A stretch of DNA of 64,000 nucleotides from Clostridium sp. OF09-36 (GCF_003481985.1 NZ_QUMD01000011.1:50122-114121), one strand, 5' to 3'. Shown: positions 20,902-29,958, counted from the first letter of the stretch. Translations and numbers: made by a program. Notes: a model not told the origin generated them from the sequence alone.

Positions 20902-21924
20902 TTATTTTTCTTCTGTAGTTCCGTTCTGTGCACAGGCTCCATTGCAAAAATGGCAGGCGCACAGATGACCTCCTCCGATGTCCCTAAGCTCCGGCTTCTG
21001 TGTGGAACAAATTTCCTGAGCCATGAAACAGCGGGTATGGAAGATACATCCGGACGGTGGGTTTGCCGGGCTCGGCAGATCGCCCTGGAGAATGATCTTC
21101 TTTCTCTTGGAATGGCGCTCCGGTACCGGAATTGCAGACAGCAGCGCCTGGGTGTACGGATGGGAGGGGTTCGCAAACAGCTCTTTCTTGTCCGCCAGCT
21201 CTACCACATGTCCCAGATACATAACCATGACACGGTCTGAAATATGCTTGATAACGCTTAAGTTGTGGGAAATGAAGATATATGCCATTCCCATGGATTC
21301 CTGCAGCTGGCGCAGCAGATTCAGTACCTGAGACTGGATGGAAACATCCAGTGCGGATACCGGCTCATCACAGACTACCAGAGACGGGTTAAGCACGATC
21401 GCGCGGGCAATACCGATTCTCTGACGCTGTCCGCCGGAGAACTCGTGAGGATAGCGGTTGTAGTATTTGGTGTTCAGTCCTACGACCTCCATCACCTTTA
21501 ACACCTGTGCCCGGGTCTCCTCCTGGGTCTTATAGCGTTTCTGAATATTTAACGGCTCGGCAATGATCTCGCCGATGGTCATTCTCGGATTTAAGGATGC
21601 GTACGGATCCTGGAAAATAATCTGCATATCTGCGCGCATTTTCCGCAGTTCCTGACCGCTTGCCTTGGCGAAATCCTTTCCTTTGTAGAAGATCTCGCCG
21701 GAGGTCGGCTCGATTAGACGGAGCACAGAGCGGCCCATGGTAGACTTACCGCAGCCGGACTCACCAACCACACCCAGGGTTTCTTTCGGATTCAGGGTAA
21801 AGGATACATCGTCCACCGCCTTGATCCATGACTTATCTTTCTGGAAGAAGGAAGATTTTCCCGCAAACAGTTTCCGCAGGTTCCGGACCTCCAGAAGCGG
21901 AGTCTTTTCATTTACTTCACTCAT
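20902..21924 (-). CDS. oppF: Oligopeptide ABC transporter ATPase OppF
   Basis: One of two cytoplasmic ATPases powering the peptide importer. It has Walker A GESGCGKST, Q-loop IIFQDPYASLNPR, signature FSGGQRQRIGIARA and Walker B LVVCDEPVSALD. The C-terminal oligopeptide-binding-type region has the Cys pattern of this subfamily (GCIFHTRC, CSTQKPEL, HLCACHFC), which in some members holds an Fe-S cluster. ATG at 21924 is chosen because it overlaps the oppD stop (TGATG) and has GGGAGGAG upstream. Length and motifs are complete. Confidence 0.9.
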   Translation of the reverse strand: MSEVNEKTPLLEVRNLRKLFAGKSSFFQKDKSWIKAVDDVSFTLNPKETLGVVGESGCGKSTMGRSVLRLIEPTSGEIFYKGKDFAKASGQELRKMRADMQIIFQDPYASLNPRMTIGEIIAEPLNIQKRYKTQEETRAQVLKVMEVVGLNTKYYNRYPHEFSGGQRQRIGIARAIVLNPSLVVCDEPVSALDVSIQSQVLNLLRQLQESMGMAYIFISHNLSVIKHISDRVMVMYLGHVVELADKKELFANPSHPYTQALLSAIPVPERHSKRKKIILQGDLPSPANPPSGCIFHTRCFMAQEICSTQKPELRDIGGGHLCACHFCNGACAQNGTTEEK

Positions 21925-22910
21925 CAGATGTTCTCCTCCCACTCCTTCGTATATTTAAAACAGCGCACCATGCGGCCCTCGGCCTCGACTAACTCCGGCA
22001 TCTTCTGACGGCAGATCTCGCGGGCCTGCGGACATCTCGGACAGAACGCACAGCCGGCCGGCATGTCATCAAAGCTTGGCACCATACCCTTGATAACACT
22101 CAATTCTTTGGTGTCGTCATCATCCAGCTTCGGAATGCACTTCATCAGTCCGTCCGTATACGGATGCATCGGCTTATCAAAGATCTGGTCGCAGCTTGCG
22201 TGCTCAACGACCTTACCTGAATACATAACCATAACATCATCCGCAACCTCTGCGATAACACCCAGGTCGTGGGTAATCATCATAACGGAAGTTCCGGTCT
22301 TTTCTTTTAACTCATTGATGAGGTCCAGGATCTGCGCCTGAATGGTTACGTCCAGCGCAGTAGTCGGCTCATCACAGATCAGCATAGCCGGATTACAGCA
22401 GAGTGCCATGGCAATCATGACACGCTGACGCATACCGCCGGAAAGCTGATGCGGGTACTCATCGAAGCGGCGCTCTGCAAGCGGGATCTTAACCAGCTTT
22501 AACATCTCAATGGCGCGGGCTTTTGCTTCCTGCTTGGTCATCTTCTCATGAAGGAGCAGTGCCTCGATCAGCTGCTGGCCGATCGTGTAAACCGGATTTA
22601 AGGAAGTCATCGGCTCCTGGAAGATCATGGCAATCTTCTTACCGCGGATGCTGCGCATCTGTGCCTCGGTCATCTTTAAGAGATCTTCCCCCTCAAACAG
22701 GATCTCACCGCCCTCGATCTTACCGGGACGCTCTACCAGACCCATGATCGATAAGGAAGTGATACTTTTTCCGCAGCCGGACTCACCTACAATGCCGAGG
22801 GTCTTACCTTTTTCCACATTGAAGGAAACATCGTTAACCGCTTTCACAAGTCCGGCCTCAGTATGAAAGTAGGTCTTTAAATTTTTTACCTGTAAAATAT
22901 TCTCTGCCAT
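21924..22910 (-). CDS. oppD: Oligopeptide ABC transporter ATPase OppD
   Basis: A 328-residue ATPase with Walker A GESGCGKSI, Q-loop MIFQEPMTSLNPVY, signature LSGGMRQRVMIAMAL, Walker B LICDEPTTALD and switch His in MMITHDLG. The C-terminal Opp-type extension carries Cys at CAFCPRCPQAREIC. It pairs with OppF under the OppBC permeases. AGGAGG precedes the ATG, and the stop overlaps the oppF start by one base, so the two are translationally coupled. Confidence 0.92.
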   Translation of the reverse strand: MAENILQVKNLKTYFHTEAGLVKAVNDVSFNVEKGKTLGIVGESGCGKSITSLSIMGLVERPGKIEGGEILFEGEDLLKMTEAQMRSIRGKKIAMIFQEPMTSLNPVYTIGQQLIEALLLHEKMTKQEAKARAIEMLKLVKIPLAERRFDEYPHQLSGGMRQRVMIAMALCCNPAMLICDEPTTALDVTIQAQILDLINELKEKTGTSVMMITHDLGVIAEVADDVMVMYSGKVVEHASCDQIFDKPMHPYTDGLMKCIPKLDDDDTKELSVIKGMVPSFDDMPAGCAFCPRCPQAREICRQKMPELVEAEGRMVRCFKYTKEWEENI

Positions 22911-22922
22911 CTCTCATACCTC

Positions 22923-23840
22923 CTAACTTCTCAGCTTCGGATCCAGTGCATCTCGTAAACCGTCACCGAAGATATTGAATGCAATAACTGTGATCATGAT
23001 CGCCACACCAGGCATGATGCTATATACCGGGCGGTAGCTGATAAAGGTCTGTGCCGCACTGATCATATTGCCCCATGACGGAGTCGGCGGCTGGATACCG
23101 ATGCCCAAAAAGCTTAAGGATGCCTCATACATGATTGCGTTCGGGATACCAAGGGTAACCAGGACGATAATGGTGGACAGACAGTTCGGAACCAGTTCCT
23201 TCATAATGATCCAGTAGGTAGATGCTCCGCAGGCACGGGCTGCCTCTACGTATTCTTTTTCTTTTAACTGCATGACAGAACCGCGGATCATACGCGCGGT
23301 GCGGACCCAGGTCAGAAGGCCCAGGGCGATAAACAGGTTCAGGACACCCTTACCCATGAAGGTCATGATCGCCATAGCGAAGATCAGATCCGGGAATGCC
23401 TGGAAGATCTCCATGACACGGGAGATCAGGCTGTCGATCCAGCCGCCGTAGTAACCGGCCAGGGAACCTAAGGTTACGCCTACGATAGAAGCAATGATCT
23501 GTGCCACGATACCGATACTGATGGATACTCTGGAGCCGTAGATGATACGGGATAAGATGTCGCGGCCGAATTCATCGGTTCCGAACGGATGTGCCTTGCA
23601 CGGTCCGCCAAGCACAGCGCTGTAATCCTGATAAGTCGGATCGTACGGTGCGATGAGCGGAGCGAAGATTGCCATCAGTGCCAGCAGGATCAGTACACAT
23701 GCGCAGAACATTGCCATTTTGTTCTTCTTTAAACGGCGCAGGCTGTCTCCGTAGAAGCTGGAATACTGCATGCCGTTTTCCATAACATCCTGCTCAAACT
23801 GTTTCTGTTTATTAAAAAATCCAAGTAATTTCTTAGCCAT
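22923..23840 (-). CDS. oppC: Oligopeptide ABC transporter permease OppC
   Basis: A 305-residue inner-membrane subunit. An N-terminal helix (MFCACVLILLALMAIFAPLI) is followed by the OppC-type extracellular stretch HPFGTDEFGRDILSR and five further helices. The cytoplasmic coupling loop is EYVEAARACGAS, the EAA motif that docks on the ATPase. It ends GDGLRDALDPKLRS, as is usual for the family. It lies 12 bases before oppD and 3 bases after oppB. No frameshift was seen. Confidence 0.92.
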   Translation of the reverse strand: MAKKLLGFFNKQKQFEQDVMENGMQYSSFYGDSLRRLKKNKMAMFCACVLILLALMAIFAPLIAPYDPTYQDYSAVLGGPCKAHPFGTDEFGRDILSRIIYGSRVSISIGIVAQIIASIVGVTLGSLAGYYGGWIDSLISRVMEIFQAFPDLIFAMAIMTFMGKGVLNLFIALGLLTWVRTARMIRGSVMQLKEKEYVEAARACGASTYWIIMKELVPNCLSTIIVLVTLGIPNAIMYEASLSFLGIGIQPPTPSWGNMISAAQTFISYRPVYSIMPGVAIMITVIAFNIFGDGLRDALDPKLRS

Positions 23841-23843
23841 CTC

Positions 23844-24775
23844 TTATGCTGCTCCTTTCCCGTAGCGGATTCGCGGATCCAGAAATGCATAGGAAACATC
23901 AACGATCAGGTTTACAACAACGAATACAAATGCGATGTACATAACTGTGCCCTCCAGAAGCGGAAGATCACGGTTGGACATGGCATCTACTGCCAGCTTA
24001 CCGATTCCCGGAATGGAGAATACCTTTTCGATCAGCATGGAACCTGTCAGCATGTAACCAAAATCGGTACCTACGAGAGTTACGATCGGGATCATGGCAT
24101 TTTTCAGGGCGTGCTTCAAGATAACGGCCCAGCGCATGGCACCCTTTGCCTTCGCGGTACGGATGTAATCCTGTCCCAGTACTTCCAGCATACTGGTTCT
24201 GGTGATTCGTGCAATATTTCCTGCGTAACGCGCACCCAGCGCAAGACTCGGAAGTATGTAAGATGCCGGCGTATCGAATCCTGAGATCGGCAGAATGTTC
24301 AGCTTTAAGCCGAAAAGGATCTGCAGGATGATCGCTACCCAGAATGCCGGTGCAGATACACCGATGATAGAAAGTACCATAACAACGGTATCGATGCCTT
24401 TTCCTCTCTTGACTGCTGCAAAGATTCCGCACGGAATACCAATAACAGAAGCAAAGATAAAGGACATGCATGCCAGCTTTACGGTTACTTTAAAGCAGCG
24501 GATCAGCGCATCGGTAACAACCTCCTTGGTGAAATAGGAGGTACCAAAATCCAGATGGATGGCGCCTTTTATAAAATTCAGATACTGTACATAGTATGGC
24601 AGATCCAGACCGAGCTCCTTGCGCACTTTCGCAATGGTCTCCGGATCTGCACGCTTCTCCAGCATCAGGCAACCGGGTCACCCGGTACCACCTGAAGCAG
24701 AACAAACGTGATCAAGCTAATGCCCAGAAGAACAAAGATCGTCTGGAGCAGACGTTTTCCTGTGTATGAAAGCAT
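23844..24775 (-). CDS. oppB: Oligopeptide ABC transporter permease OppB (one frameshift)
   Basis: Membrane permease of the peptide importer, about 310 residues. The true start is ATG 24775 (TAGGAG eight bases before), giving MLSYTGKRLLQTIFVLLG and VPGDPVA, the conserved N-terminal helix and motif. A single missing C near 24669 then introduces a stop. Repair gives GDPVALMLEKRADPETIAKVRKEL. Downstream are the usual five helices, the coupling loop DYIRTAKAKGA and the C-terminal DVSYAFLDPRIRYG. The missing base leaves a truncated product starting at an internal Met if taken literally. Downstream genes are intact. Confidence 0.85.
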
Positions 24776-24795
24776 TTTATTTTCTCCTACATGCG

Positions 24796-24831
24796 AACAG
24801 AGGAACTGCCAAAATGCGCAGCCCCTCTGTT
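24796..24831 (-). other. Hairpin between oppA and oppB
   Basis: An eight-base inverted repeat AACAGAGG / CCTCTGTT without a T run, in the 88-base gap after oppA. Such intercistronic stems often let the binding-protein message outlast the permease message; that role is inferred. Confidence 0.5.
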
Positions 24832-24863
24832 TCTCTAAACATTTTTAATTGTTGCCGCAATAA

Positions 24864-26480
24864 TTACTGAATATCAGCATTCTTCCAGAACATACGGAAG
24901 GTCGCATCCATCTCAAATCCGGTGATATGCGGATTTAACAGATAGAACTTGGTCTCATTGTAGAGAGGAGTGGTTGCCCAGTCTTCTCTGGTCATGATAT
25001 GCTCTGCTTTTTTGTAGATTTCCTGACGCTCTGCCTCATCGGTGGTTGCAATACCCTCATCCATGAGTTTATCGAACTCGGCATTGTGCCAGAAGCTGGA
25101 GTTGGTGTCAGTCTTGGTCATCGGGTACAGCATGCTCTCCGGATCAGAGTAATCTACATACCAGTTGGAAATACCGCAGTCAACACCGCCGTTCTTCTTC
25201 ATATCGGACCATGCCGCAGAGTCAACCTGTTCAACCTCTACATTGATGCCTGCTGCCTTTGCCTGCTGCTGGAATGCGGTTGCGATTGCTACGTTGCCCT
25301 GATATTTGGTGTTTACGGTTACACGAAGGTCAATGCCATTCGGATATCCTGCCTCTGCAAGAAGGGATTTTGCCTGCTCCGGATCGTACTCGAACTCCGG
25401 AAGGCTGTCATCATGACCGATGATACCAGCCGGAATGTAAGAGGTCGGAACGGTTGCAGTGCCGTGAAGGATGCTATCGCAGATAGCCTTACGGTCGATG
25501 GAAAGCGCAATGGCCTCTCTTACCTTCGGATCGTCATAGGTCTTGCTGTTTACAGTCAGGCTGTAGCAGCCAGTCGGCTGGAAGCCATGCATCTGATCTT
25601 TCAGATCCGGGTTGCTGGAGTATACCGGGTAGATGGACGGATCAACATCTACATAGTCTACATTGCCCTTCTGATACTCAAGGACCTGGGTGTTAACATC
25701 CTCGATGAACTTGTAGTCCAGACCGGACAGTGCAACTGCACCATCATGGTAGTCATCGAAACGGGAAAGGGTTGCGCCGACACCGCTCTGGTAGCTGTCA
25801 AGCTTGAATGCACCGGTACCGATCAGGGTGGTCATACCCCAGTTATCGCCAGCTGCCTCACATGCCTCCTGCGGATAGATTGCGCAGTATGCGGTAGACA
25901 GAACGGAAAGGAACGGTGCGTACGGTTTCTTTAACTGAATGGTAAAGTGGGTATCGTCCTGAACCTCGATACCGGACAGCTCATCTGCGGTACCGGCGCT
26001 CATCTCGTCGTAACCAACCACATTCTCAAGCAGGGTTGCCATCTTTGCCATTTTGATCAGACGCTCGTAAGAATACTTAACATCGGAAGCCTTCAGAGTC
26101 GTTCCATCATGGAATTTTACATCCGGAAGCAGCTCAAAGCTGTAGGTCATGTTGTCATCGGAGATGGTCGGCATAGCTGCCAGAAGAGTTGGCTCCAGTC
26201 CATTCTCAGTGGTGGTCAGCAGAGACTCCGTAATGTTGTCGGTAATTTTCATTACAATGCTGTAGGTATACTGCTGCGGATCCAGTGCTACCTGCGGATC
26301 TACTGCTGCAATGCGTACAACCTTGTCACCACTTTCCGTGGTTGCTGCTTCGGTGCTCTCGCCTGCTGCTGCAGAAGTTTCTGCTGCGGAAGTGCTTGCG
26401 GAATTGTTAGAACCACCGCATGCAGTGAGGGACGCTGCAAGCACACAGCTCAGGACAATTCCTGCCAGTGTCTTTTTCAT
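24864..26480 (-). CDS. oppA: Oligopeptide-binding lipoprotein OppA
   Basis: Extracellular solute-binding protein of family 5, 538 residues. It has a lipoprotein signal with lipobox LTACGGS, a Ser/Ala/Thr/Glu linker, and the SBP_bac_5 fold features VKFHDGTTLKASDVKYSYERL and YDDPKVREAIALSIDRKAI. It captures peptides and delivers them to OppBC. ATG at 26480 follows AAGGA at seven bases; upstream in-frame Met codons have no ribosome site and would place a basic stretch before the signal. It is the first gene of the operon, with a long leader containing a hairpin at 26587-26636. Confidence 0.9.
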   Translation of the reverse strand: MKKTLAGIVLSCVLAASLTACGGSNNSASTSAAETSAAAGESTEAATTESGDKVVRIAAVDPQVALDPQQYTYSIVMKITDNITESLLTTTENGLEPTLLAAMPTISDDNMTYSFELLPDVKFHDGTTLKASDVKYSYERLIKMAKMATLLENVVGYDEMSAGTADELSGIEVQDDTHFTIQLKKPYAPFLSVLSTAYCAIYPQEACEAAGDNWGMTTLIGTGAFKLDSYQSGVGATLSRFDDYHDGAVALSGLDYKFIEDVNTQVLEYQKGNVDYVDVDPSIYPVYSSNPDLKDQMHGFQPTGCYSLTVNSKTYDDPKVREAIALSIDRKAICDSILHGTATVPTSYIPAGIIGHDDSLPEFEYDPEQAKSLLAEAGYPNGIDLRVTVNTKYQGNVAIATAFQQQAKAAGINVEVEQVDSAAWSDMKKNGGVDCGISNWYVDYSDPESMLYPMTKTDTNSSFWHNAEFDKLMDEGIATTDEAERQEIYKKAEHIMTREDWATTPLYNETKFYLLNPHITGFEMDATFRMFWKNADIQ

Positions 26481-26878
26481 GTTTGTTTCCTTCTTTCCTC
26501 GTTTTCGCTTTATGCTTCTTTTGTGATACCGAATTCTATGATGAGTTTCAGATTTCCCAGCCGAAACCGCTGTCCGGACACCGTGACAAAAAAGGGACGT
26601 ATACCGAGACCAATCTTTCTCCGATAATACGTCCCTGATTTTTTGCAATATCCGGTTTGACAATTTTTTATATCATCTGCCACATTAATTCGGTAAAATC
26701 TTAAAGCTATGGTCATTATAACGATGTATTTATGTAAATGCAAGAGGGAATTTTAATTTCCACTCATTTCTTATATGTTTTCCGTGTGATACGGTCGTTT
26801 TCTCTTTTTGTCCGCGTGTCGCGGTCATTCTTCCATCGTTGATAGACAGTTTGTCAGGATCACTTTGGGTCATGGCAG
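26481..26878 (-). other. opp upstream region, no gene seen
   Basis: About 400 bases between oppA and the terminator of the small membrane protein gene. Besides the hairpin at 26587-26636 it has an A/T-rich stretch with a possible promoter, TTACCG and TATAAA about 18 bases apart near 26665-26695 on the minus strand. I see no T-box or other known riboswitch motif. Confidence 0.5.
26587..26636 (-). terminator. Terminator-like hairpin in the opp leader
   Basis: A perfect ten-base stem AGGGACGTAT / ATACGTCCCT with a 24-base loop holding a GAGA/TCTC pairing. Six T follow on the minus strand, and six T also flank it on the plus strand, so it could stop transcription both ways. It is 107 bases before the oppA ATG. 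Whether the opp promoter is before or after it decides between attenuator and insulator. Confidence 0.6.
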
Positions 26879-26908
26879 AAAAAAAGAATCCGAAATAGTC
26901 CGGATTCT
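26879..26908 (-). terminator. Terminator after the small membrane protein gene
   Basis: AGAATCCG / CGGATTCT stem with an eight-base loop followed by a run of seven T on the minus strand, 14 bases after the stop at 26923. Confidence 0.8.
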
Positions 26909-26922
26909 TTTCTCTGTACAGC

Positions 26923-27045
26923 TTATTCTTCGTCATCTTCCTCTGCTACAATGGCACCGATGGTGCCTAACATACTGGTTACCACTGCTACAACAACAAA
27001 CAATACCAGCAGCAGAATACAGCCAAGAAAAATCATAATATCCAT
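26923..27045 (-). CDS. 40-residue single-span membrane protein
   Basis: A short gene with good signals: ATG 27045 preceded by GGGAGGCG at seven bases, a possible TTTACT-N17-TATACT promoter before it, and a T-run terminator just after the stop. The product has a hydrophobic helix (IFLGCILLLVLFVVVAVVTS) and an acidic tail EEDDEE. It is not a family I recognise. The short length, single helix and charged tail fit small regulatory membrane peptides or a leaderless subunit; no function can be assigned. It is flanked by the ttcA-like gene and the opp operon, but separated from opp by a terminator. Confidence 0.65.
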   Translation of the reverse strand: MDIMIFLGCILLLVLFVVVAVVTSMLGTIGAIVAEEDDEE

Positions 27046-27163
27046 TTGTAAACGCCTCCCGTTCTTTATTTTACCTTCCTGCACAATGCTTTTGTAATAA
27101 CCTGCCCACACTCATAATTATCCCAAGTATAACACAGGTCATACCGCAAGTAAAGAGGACCGT

Positions 27164-28339
27164 TTAATCGTCTGCAGCGTCTGAGCAGCACGGTTTTGCA
27201 GTCTCCGGTTCCCGGTCATAGGTATCCAGAAAATGATGGCGCACGCCGCCCTGCTTGTAGGCTACGACCGTATCCAGATTGACATTCTCCACGCTTTTAA
27301 AGATATTGCTCTCCACGAACGGATTCTTCTCTTTTAAGGTTCGGATCAGCTCCTTGACTTCCACGCGTTTGGACTGGTTTTCCTCATTATTGCAGGTGGT
27401 GCAGGTGTCGGTGAACTTGCAGGCACACTGGATGAAATGCAGGTTGTTATAATCTCTCCACGCCTTGATATCATCCTCGCGTACCAGATACAGCGGGCGG
27501 ATGAGCTCCATGCCCTCGAAGTTGGTACTGTGGAGCTTCGGCATCATGGTCTGAACCTGGGCGCCGTAAAGCATTCCCATAAGGATTGTCTCAATAACGT
27601 CGTCGTAGTGGTGTCCCAATGCGATCTTATTGCAGCCCAGCTGCTTTGCAAAGGTATAAAGGTGTCCGCGGCGCATACGAGCGCACAGATAGCACGGAGA
27701 TTTTTCGATGGTGTAGACTGCATCGAAGATATCCGACTCGAAAATCTCAATCGGAATCTTTAACTTTCTGGCATTCTCTTCGATGACCTGGCGGTTCTCC
27801 GGACTGTAGCCCGGATCCATAACCAGGAATTTCACCTCAAACGGGAACTTGTTGTGCTTCTTTAATTCCTGGAACAGCTTGGCCATCAGCATGGAATCTT
27901 TTCCTCCTGAGATACAGACCGCAATGCGGTCTCCCTCCTTCACCAGCTCATACTGGTTGATGGCTTTTGCAAATTTGCTGAAAATGTTCTTGTGAAATTT
28001 TTTGCGCAGACTCTTCTCGACAGAGTCGCAGATCTCATCTGCCTCCTGTTTTTTTATCTCAGCCATAAGCCAGGCAAGGTAACCGCCCTTTAAGCTGACT
28101 GCGTCATAGCCCTGTCCGCAGAGCATATCCGCCACATCACGGCTCACGCGTCCGCGGCTGCAGCAGATGATGAGCTTTTTCTCCTTTTCTTCCGGCGGAT
28201 TTTCCTCCAGTTCTTCCGCAGAACTGGCAATGGCGCCCCTGATGGCACCATGGTTGATCTCCTCCGTGCTGCGGATATCGTAAAGCACATAGGTGTCCGG
28301 AGAAAGGGCGTTAAATTCTTCTATGGTAAGTTCGTTCAT
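27164..28339 (-). CDS. Rhodanese-TtcA-like fusion, PP-loop tRNA thiolation protein
   Basis: A 391-residue soluble protein with two domains. Residues 1-95 are a rhodanese-like domain (YDIRSTEEINHGAIRGA) with an active-site loop IICCSRGRVS, where a Cys can carry a persulfide. Residues about 120-390 are a TtcA-type PP-loop ATPase: SGGKDSM, CYLCARMRRGHLY, ALGHHYDDVIET, and CACKFTDTC with CTTC. The Cys pairs are the usual Fe-S-binding residues of this family, which inserts sulfur at cytidine 32 of tRNA. A sulfur carrier fused to its sulfur user is a sensible pairing. ATG follows an AGGAG site. It stands alone, with a terminator upstream. Confidence 0.8.
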   Translation of the reverse strand: MNELTIEEFNALSPDTYVLYDIRSTEEINHGAIRGAIASSAEELEENPPEEKEKKLIICCSRGRVSRDVADMLCGQGYDAVSLKGGYLAWLMAEIKKQEADEICDSVEKSLRKKFHKNIFSKFAKAINQYELVKEGDRIAVCISGGKDSMLMAKLFQELKKHNKFPFEVKFLVMDPGYSPENRQVIEENARKLKIPIEIFESDIFDAVYTIEKSPCYLCARMRRGHLYTFAKQLGCNKIALGHHYDDVIETILMGMLYGAQVQTMMPKLHSTNFEGMELIRPLYLVREDDIKAWRDYNNLHFIQCACKFTDTCTTCNNEENQSKRVEVKELIRTLKEKNPFVESNIFKSVENVNLDTVVAYKQGGVRHHFLDTYDREPETAKPCCSDAADD

Positions 28340-28367
28340 ATTCTACTCCTGTTTTGTTGCTAAGCTG

Positions 28368-28399
28368 CAAAAACAGACGCCTGCGCCTGCAGCCGTCTG
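28368..28399 (-). terminator. Terminator of the five-gene exporter operon
   Basis: CAGACG / CGTCTG with an inner CTGC/GCAG stem, followed by TTTTT on the minus strand. It lies 71 bases after the stop of the Fn3-like gene and 29 bases before the ttcA-like start. Confidence 0.85.
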
Positions 28400-28470
28400 C
28401 TTTCTTTGTTGCGCACATTCATCATACAGGAAACGCACGCAAAACTCAATATCCTATTTGCAATCCGGTT

Positions 28471-29286
28471 TTACTCGGTCCCGGCACTTACCACATCCGA
28501 TCCGTTTTCCTCGTTTTCCGCTGCGGCCACTGTCCATATCTCCGAGGTCACCCACTCACTCTTATTATGGCTGCTCTGGCGCACAGTACGGACACGGAAT
28601 TGGTATTCGCCCGGTTCGGTCATCTGGGAAGAAAAATCGTAGTGGTTCTTGTATACCGAACGCATGATGCCGGTGTCGATGCCGTTTCTGACCAGCTGAA
28701 TCTGATAGTAACGGGCGGATTTCTCCGTATTCCAGGATGCCGTGCCCGGATGAGCGCTGTCCCAGCCGAAGCCGGCAGACGAAGATGCCGCATTCTGCGC
28801 CAGAGAAATGGCGGAACGATTATCAAGCTTTGACTTCTTATCGTAAATTAGCTTTACCCGCAGCGTCAGCATTGTGTTTTTTTCCGAGCGCTTTGCGCTG
28901 ACAAACTGAACCTTGTCATAGCGGTTCTTTGACGAAGTTGCCAGGTTTAAGCGGAACGCATCAGAAGAAGCGCTGGCAAAATACCACTGATCTTCGTCTG
29001 CCACTGCCAGAGTCACTTCTATCTCCGGCGGATTGCTGTCACTGAAATCATCGGAATCCTCGTTTACAACCTCTGTATCACTGATGTAGTAGCGGTCTGT
29101 ATTCGCGCCATCCACAGTAACAGAATAAGAATTTCCATCCGCACCAATGCCGAGGTCAGAATCAAACACAAGATCCATTTTGCCGACCTTACGCTTATCC
29201 GATGCCGCATAGCTGGTGCAGACCGCTCCCACAGATAAGATGAGCGCGGCCATGCTTAGCAGCAGCCGTTTTGTTGTCTGTTTCAT
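28471..29286 (-). CDS. Secreted protein with C-terminal fibronectin-III-like domain
   Basis: About 271 residues with a signal peptide (LLLSMAALILSVGAVCTSYA, cleaved near AAS). The middle is a beta-rich region with Asp/Ser runs (DSDLGIGADGNSY). The last 90 residues look like an Fn3 fold: ARYYQIQLVRNG, TEPGEYQFRVRTVRQ and SEWVTSEIWTV. GTG 29289 or ATG 29286 could start it; both overlap the upstream stop, and AAGGAG lies 10-13 bases before. It is the last gene of the operon and precedes a strong terminator. Its exact role is unknown. Confidence 0.75.
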   Translation of the reverse strand: MKQTTKRLLLSMAALILSVGAVCTSYAASDKRKVGKMDLVFDSDLGIGADGNSYSVTVDGANTDRYYISDTEVVNEDSDDFSDSNPPEIEVTLAVADEDQWYFASASSDAFRLNLATSSKNRYDKVQFVSAKRSEKNTMLTLRVKLIYDKKSKLDNRSAISLAQNAASSSAGFGWDSAHPGTASWNTEKSARYYQIQLVRNGIDTGIMRSVYKNHYDFSSQMTEPGEYQFRVRTVRQSSHNKSEWVTSEIWTVAAAENEENGSDVVSAGTE

Positions 29287-29912
29287 CACGCTTTTGCATC
29301 TCCTTCCTGCTTCCGTTCATAAAGACTGCAGATCAGATCCACACAGGTATCCAGGCCAAGCTCCGCACTGTTTAAGGTGACATCATAGCTGGCACCGGCA
29401 CCCCAGCGTTTCCCGGTATAGCATTCATAGTAATTCCGGCGACTCTTGTCAGTCTTTTTGATCAGCGTAATGGCCTCATCCCGGGTGATCCTGCGTCTTT
29501 CCATAAGACACGCGATCCGGACATTCATGTCTGCATAGATAAATACGGAAGTCACGCCCGGCTGCTCCCGCAGCACATAATCGGCACAGCGGCCAATGAA
29601 CACACAGGACTCCTTCTCTGCCAGCTGCCGGATGACCTCCGACTGCAGGTTAAATACCATGTCATTGATGGCAATGCCTCTTCCGGTCTTATCATTCTGC
29701 ATCTGACGCGGCACAGAGTAAAGAAATGGATTCGGCCGCTTCTCCTCCGCTTCCGCAAGAATATCCTGATCCAGTTCTCCGTAATTGCAGGCCATCTCGA
29801 TCAGCTGCCTGTCATAGCATTGGATTCCAAGGCGTTTTGCCACCTCCATGCCAATCTCACTGCCGCCGCTTCCGATCTGACGGCCTATGGTTATGATTCG
29901 GTTTCCTTTCAT
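29286..29912 (-). CDS. Cytidylate-kinase-like family protein
   Basis: A 208-residue P-loop protein of the cytidylate kinase-like group: ITIGRQIGSGGSEIGMEVAKRL holds the nucleotide-binding loop and CYDRQLIEMAC the following Asp. Helical lid features are RRRITRDEAITLIKKTDKSRRNYY. True CMP kinases are usually larger and sit beside rpsA or ispH. This subgroup is common in Clostridia and its substrate is not established. ATG follows AGGGGG. It ends with an overlap with the Fn3-like gene and starts 46 bases after the YhgE-like gene. Confidence 0.8.
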   Translation of the reverse strand: MKGNRIITIGRQIGSGGSEIGMEVAKRLGIQCYDRQLIEMACNYGELDQDILAEAEEKRPNPFLYSVPRQMQNDKTGRGIAINDMVFNLQSEVIRQLAEKESCVFIGRCADYVLREQPGVTSVFIYADMNVRIACLMERRRITRDEAITLIKKTDKSRRNYYECYTGKRWGAGASYDVTLNSAELGLDTCVDLICSLYERKQEGDAKA

Positions 29913-29958
29913 ATGCTTCTAAACCCCCTGTCCATTTTTCCTTTTATCTACAGCTTTT

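Noticed and set aside
21924..26480. Assigning this Opp set to nickel uptake
   Set aside because: Long ATPase C-termini with Opp-type Cys and the neighbouring epimerase favour peptides; the nickel-type set is the one at 41169-46880.
26587..26636. T-box leader before oppA
   Set aside because: No T-box sequence, specifier loop or AGGGTGG-type element; only a simple hairpin is supported.
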